DNA of 64,000 nucleotides from Promethearchaeota archaeon. Its GTDB lineage: Archaea; Asgardarchaeota; Thorarchaeia; Thorarchaeales; Thorarchaeaceae. The notes under the pieces were generated by a model. That model ran no database searches and was not told the origin of the DNA. It was given only the letters and a program-made list of their open reading frames with translations. Positions 61,142-64,000 of this stretch are shown in pieces; the first letter of the stretch is position 1, and each line of letters starts with the position of its first letter. The DNA is taken from contig WJMJ01000096.1 in NCBI GenBank assembly GCA_014728035.1, forward strand, positions 1 to 64,000, read 5' to 3'. The position numbers were made by a program, and so were the translations under genes.

Positions 61142-61261
61142 ATGCTGAAAAATATAGCAATTCCAAACGTTCTAGTAAGAGTCTATGGTTTTGCGATTGT
61201 AATGGCACTGTTAGAAATTGGAATGATGCTTCTACAAAAGCACAAGCAGGAAACAAAATGA
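61142..61261 (+). CDS. Possible 39-residue single-TM protein
   Basis: An ATG frame inside the 448-base gap encodes a short basic start (MLKNIAIPN), a hydrophobic stretch around YGFAIVMALLEIGMMLL and a Lys-rich end (QKHKQETK). This is a plausible one-helix membrane peptide. There is no clear ribosome site, and no homologous family is known to me, so it is tentative. Confidence 0.35.
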   Translation: MLKNIAIPNVLVRVYGFAIVMALLEIGMMLLQKHKQETK

Positions 61262-61404
61262 CATCTCTTGATAGAATCATCGGAAATTGTTTCATCAAGA
61301 AACGTGTTGTACGAAACCCCGCGAAAATGTGTTGTTGATAAGGGTATTTTAAAACACAAGCTATCTAATATAGTATGGAGGAAGCATTCTGCTCTAGCCA
61401 AAGC

Positions 61405-61412
61405 TATAATAT
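61405..61412 (+). promoter_or_regulatory. TATA element before the AAA-like gene
   Basis: TATAATAT lies 25-32 bases before the TTG at 61437, consistent with a leaderless or near-leaderless transcript. Confidence 0.45.
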
Positions 61413-61436
61413 GCTTTCAAGATAATCGACTCTAGC

Positions 61437-62528
61437 TTGACAGGATGGCGGTTGAAAGTGGGTGAAGACGACTCCTTTATTGAAATGGTCAGGTTAATAG
61501 CACCTGAAGAACTATCACTTGATAGAATAAGTCAAAGAAGTCTAATTAACTTTGGAGAACAATACATCTCAGCATTCAGAAGATCTATCGAGATGAAGGA
61601 CCAACTGAATGAGATGAATCTTCAATTTGGTGGGAGAGCTCTACTAATCGGACCAGAAGGAACAGACTTTGAGACCTTCATCACTCATATTGCAACTGAG
61701 ATTCCAATCAAAGTTATCCGTCTTAATCTCACAGAAGTGATTACTCACAAGGAGCAAATTCCAGAGATTATTCGATTCGTTTGTGAATATGCTCAAAGAA
61801 ATGCACCGTGTATCCTTTATATTGACCAGTTGGAACACATTGGAGTTCCCGATACCACAAATGCTACAATTCTCATGTCCGAATTGGACCAAATGAGCTG
61901 GGATGATAATGAGATTATTGTCATTGCATCATCTCACAGACCCCAAGAAATTGACACTTCGATAAGATCCGTTTTTGATAGGTCATTCATTGTGTCACAG
62001 CCAGATGCAAATGATAGATTGGCAGCTCTGGAAAGCATTTTACAAGAAAGAAAAGACCTAGATTTAACAGCCATATCGGAGTATACAGATGGATGGAGCT
62101 TTTCAGACATAAAGAAACTTGGAATAGCTCTACTTATGACAGAACCAAGTGCAGAGGGACAGATAAATCCTGAAGAACTGGAGCAAATAATTGCAGATAC
62201 TCATGTAATGCCGATATCAAATCCTGAAACGTTGAAGTATATCTTAACAGAGTCTAAACTGAAAACAAGCTCAAAGATTCAGAAATCAATAGATGCATAT
62301 CCAGAAGACTTCCTGGAGCAGTTATACCTTATGGCAGTGGGAGATAACTATCAAGACACACAAAGAATCATCGAGTCTCTTAATACAGGTCTTCCTCTGT
62401 CTGCACAGGACCAAGAGTTTCTTGGAAGATACCCGTTTCTTCTATCAGGAACACCAGAAGACAGACTGACTCATCTATTAAAGGCAAAGAAAAGTCATGA
62501 CCGACTATCAAGAATAATGGGAAGATAA
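61437..62528 (+). CDS. Catalytically degenerate AAA protein
   Basis: The 363-residue protein follows the AAA (Cdc48/FtsH-like) layout but has lost its ATPase residues. The Walker A position reads GPEGTDFE where GPPGTGKT is usual, so Lys and Thr are gone. The Walker B reads ILYIDQLE where hhhhDE is usual. Later family parts remain: SVFDRSFIVSQPDANDRLAALESIL and EYTDGWSFSDIKKLGIALL match the usual RFDR-to-sensor-2 region. A helical C-terminal tail follows. The gene begins 16 bases before the SMC gene on the same strand, so it is probably co-transcribed and may act as a structural partner. A TTG start at 61437 is assumed. Confidence 0.8.
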   Translation: MTGWRLKVGEDDSFIEMVRLIAPEELSLDRISQRSLINFGEQYISAFRRSIEMKDQLNEMNLQFGGRALLIGPEGTDFETFITHIATEIPIKVIRLNLTEVITHKEQIPEIIRFVCEYAQRNAPCILYIDQLEHIGVPDTTNATILMSELDQMSWDDNEIIVIASSHRPQEIDTSIRSVFDRSFIVSQPDANDRLAALESILQERKDLDLTAISEYTDGWSFSDIKKLGIALLMTEPSAEGQINPEELEQIIADTHVMPISNPETLKYILTESKLKTSSKIQKSIDAYPEDFLEQLYLMAVGDNYQDTQRIIESLNTGLPLSAQDQEFLGRYPFLLSGTPEDRLTHLLKAKKSHDRLSRIMGR

Positions 62529-62544
62529 TAGGATTTGAAAACAA

Positions 62545-64000
62545 ATGGTGCGAAATACTGTTAGACTGGTAGCAGTCAAGCTTCACAATTTCCTCTCATT
62601 CTACAATGGAGTTGTTGAGTTTGATCCAGGTCTAACTGTTATTTTGGGCCCTAATGGTTCAGGAAAGACTTCCATTTTTCATGCCATAAAATTTGCATTA
62701 GGATCAAATCAGAGAGAGAACCGATATCGAAAGTGGAGCGATTTCATTCGCCACGGAGCATCGACTGCTGAGGTTGAGCTAACTGTAGAAACTGGAAATG
62801 GCCCTAAAACATTTAGAAGAAAGATTGACAGAGATGGTATTCCACGAGCCTATATTGATGGGAAACGTGTAAAGGCAGCTGAACTTCGTACTCAAGTTGA
62901 TGCACTCGGGTTTGATATTGATAATACACTTGTATTCATGCCTCAAGAACGAATCAATGCATTGAGAGATATGGACCCTATTGAAGTTAGGAAGCTGGTA
63001 GAAGAAGGAACCGGATTAGCAGTTCTTCGTGACAGAATCGCACTCCAAGAAGTAGAAGTCAGACAAAGCCGCCAACGTCTTGATAGTGCGACTCTTGAAT
63101 CACAGATGGTGGAAAAAGAATTAGAGTTTTTGAAAACCGATCTGGCTAGATTGGCTAAGAAAAGAACCCTTCAACAAGATGAGCAGAAACTGAGAATTGA
63201 ACTAAAATGGGCTTCACTGGATGACGTATCAAAGAATATCGACCAAACCAGATTCGACATTGAAGAAATGGAATCAGGATTAAGTACAACTCTTGAAGAG
63301 ATAAGCTCTCTAAAGGCACAGCTCGAATCAGAGGAGAACGAAGCAAATACTCTGGATACACAATTGAACTCTCTTCAGCAAGAAATGGGTAAAATTGATG
63401 CTAAGATCGATCAGCAAGAACGAGTTTTGGATAAAATAAAGGATGACTCAAAACAACTAACCCAAGAGATACGTCAATTAGATCAAGAGGTTCGAGCTGA
63501 AAAGCGAAAGAAAAAGAAACTTCAGAAAGAACTACGAAGAGCATCAAAGACTGTAGAGGAGCTGCTTGACAAACAAGTCACACTCCAAGAAGAACTTGAA
63601 AAGATCGAGGATGAGAGAACCAAGATTGAAGATGAGCTAGCAGCATTTTCAGAATGGAACGCTGAAAGAGCAGAAGTGCATGGTGCATACAAATCATTAC
63701 AAGCTGAAGTTCAAGGGAAAGATGTCTTGATTAGAAGTCTGCGAGAAAGGTTACAGATTGAGGAGGCTGAACTCCAAGCTATTGAAAATAGATGGGGCGA
63801 GTCATGGGGAGTTATGGAGAAAGCTGACGAAAAAGAACTCGTACTGCAAAAGGGAGAGATTGAGAGAAAACTAGCATCAATCAACGAAGAACGGTTTGCT
63901 ATTTCTAGTAAGGTATCACAACTCCAAAAAGAAATCAAGGATATTCAAATCCAGCTTTCTGAATCATCACTAAGAGTACCTGAAAGCGTACGGGAACTAA
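62545..64000 (+). CDS. SMC-family ATPase, 5' part (runs off the window)
   Basis: The reading frame is open from the ATG at 62545 to the end, 485 codons of a longer gene. The N-terminal ABC head has a strand VAVKLHNFLSF, Walker A LGPNGSGKTS (about 34-43), and the NTLVFMPQERINALRDMDPIEVRKLVEEGTG stretch. From about residue 170 on, the sequence is a long coiled coil of charged heptads (KKKKLQKELRR, QLQKEIKDIQ). The start pattern and the FMPQERI block resemble SMC5/6-type heads (LPQD there) more than the canonical bacterial/archaeal Smc, which has FKSF and QG. The hinge and C-terminal head are outside the window. Confidence 0.92.
   Translation, partial: MVRNTVRLVAVKLHNFLSFYNGVVEFDPGLTVILGPNGSGKTSIFHAIKFALGSNQRENRYRKWSDFIRHGASTAEVELTVETGNGPKTFRRKIDRDGIPRAYIDGKRVKAAELRTQVDALGFDIDNTLVFMPQERINALRDMDPIEVRKLVEEGTGLAVLRDRIALQEVEVRQSRQRLDSATLESQMVEKELEFLKTDLARLAKKRTLQQDEQKLRIELKWASLDDVSKNIDQTRFDIEEMESGLSTTLEEISSLKAQLESEENEANTLDTQLNSLQQEMGKIDAKIDQQERVLDKIKDDSKQLTQEIRQLDQEVRAEKRKKKKLQKELRRASKTVEELLDKQVTLQEELEKIEDERTKIEDELAAFSEWNAERAEVHGAYKSLQAEVQGKDVLIRSLRERLQIEEAELQAIENRWGESWGVMEKADEKELVLQKGEIERKLASINEERFAISSKVSQLQKEIKDIQIQLSESSLRVPESVREL

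Noticed and set aside
61138-61338. 66-codon plus-strand frame in the gap before the AAA-like gene
   Set aside because: Its composition is not protein-like and it overlaps the better 39-residue membrane frame; there is no ribosome site.
1-64000. CRISPR arrays, insertion sequences or prophage
   Set aside because: No regularly spaced repeats, transposase, integrase, terminal inverted repeats or phage structural genes were seen anywhere in the window.

Overview
The window is chromosomal DNA of an archaeon, most likely an Asgard archaeon close to the Thorarchaeia. Archaeal markers are a group II chaperonin (thermosome), ribosomal protein eS17, an archaeal ATP-dependent DNA ligase, the archaeal GTP cyclohydrolase MptA, the HMG-CoA synthase/thiolase/DUF35 set of the mevalonate route, a GTP-dependent dephospho-CoA kinase domain and TATA-type promoters, several apparently leaderless. 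The Asgard placement is inference: it rests on a Ras/Rab-like small GTPase, two membrane proteins carrying what looks like the same roadblock/longin-like cytoplasmic domain, and an SMC5/6-flavoured SMC protein. Base composition is AT-rich. No rRNA, tRNA, CRISPR array, insertion sequence or prophage was seen. Layout. 0-5 kb: a minus-strand signalling-like cluster (small GTPase, small Cys-containing partner, seven-TM protein; then TPR protein, tiny Cys-rich protein, and a seven-TM protein with a cytoplasmic domain). 4-13 kb: transporters, a histidine phosphatase, a secreted SBBP-repeat/calcium-repeat protein, methionyl-tRNA synthetase and an amino-acid permease. 12-21 kb: a protein sharing the small partner domain, an unknown membrane protein, a GC-rich three-hairpin element, and a 1559-residue Ig-like surface protein with a cytoplasmic domain. 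20-24 kb: preQ0/pterin genes, DNA ligase and eS17. 24-27 kb: orphan DNA methyltransferase, CDF-NifX transporter and a DinB-like protein. 27-36 kb: a reductive/oxidative TCA block (korAB, fumC, sdhAB) interrupted by a convergent MvaI/BcnI-type restriction-modification system. 36-49 kb: CLC channel, V4R and GNAT proteins, thermosome with a repeat-rich promoter, thioredoxin reductase, a secreted alpha/alpha-toroid protein with a structured leader, an asparagine-synthetase-like protein and a ubiquitin-like beta-grasp protein. 49-57 kb: mevalonate-entry operon, fused CoA-biosynthesis protein, NAD(P)HX repair enzyme and an NfnAB/SudAB-type oxidoreductase. 57-64 kb: MoxR ATPase with an HExxH-VWA partner, a catalytically degenerate AAA protein and the 5' part of an SMC gene that runs off the end. 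How genes fit together. Oxoacid:ferredoxin oxidoreductase, fumarase, SdhAB and NfnAB-like proteins suggest ferredoxin/NAD(P)H-based central metabolism. HMGS, thiolase, DUF35 and the PPAT-DPCK fusion form a CoA/isoprenoid neighbourhood. The most unusual theme is the candidate membrane-to-GTPase signalling set in the first 20 kb: seven-TM or Ig-like sensors, a shared cytoplasmic domain, a Ras-like GTPase with altered catalytic residues, and a small Cys-containing domain found alone beside the GTPase and again fused in another protein.
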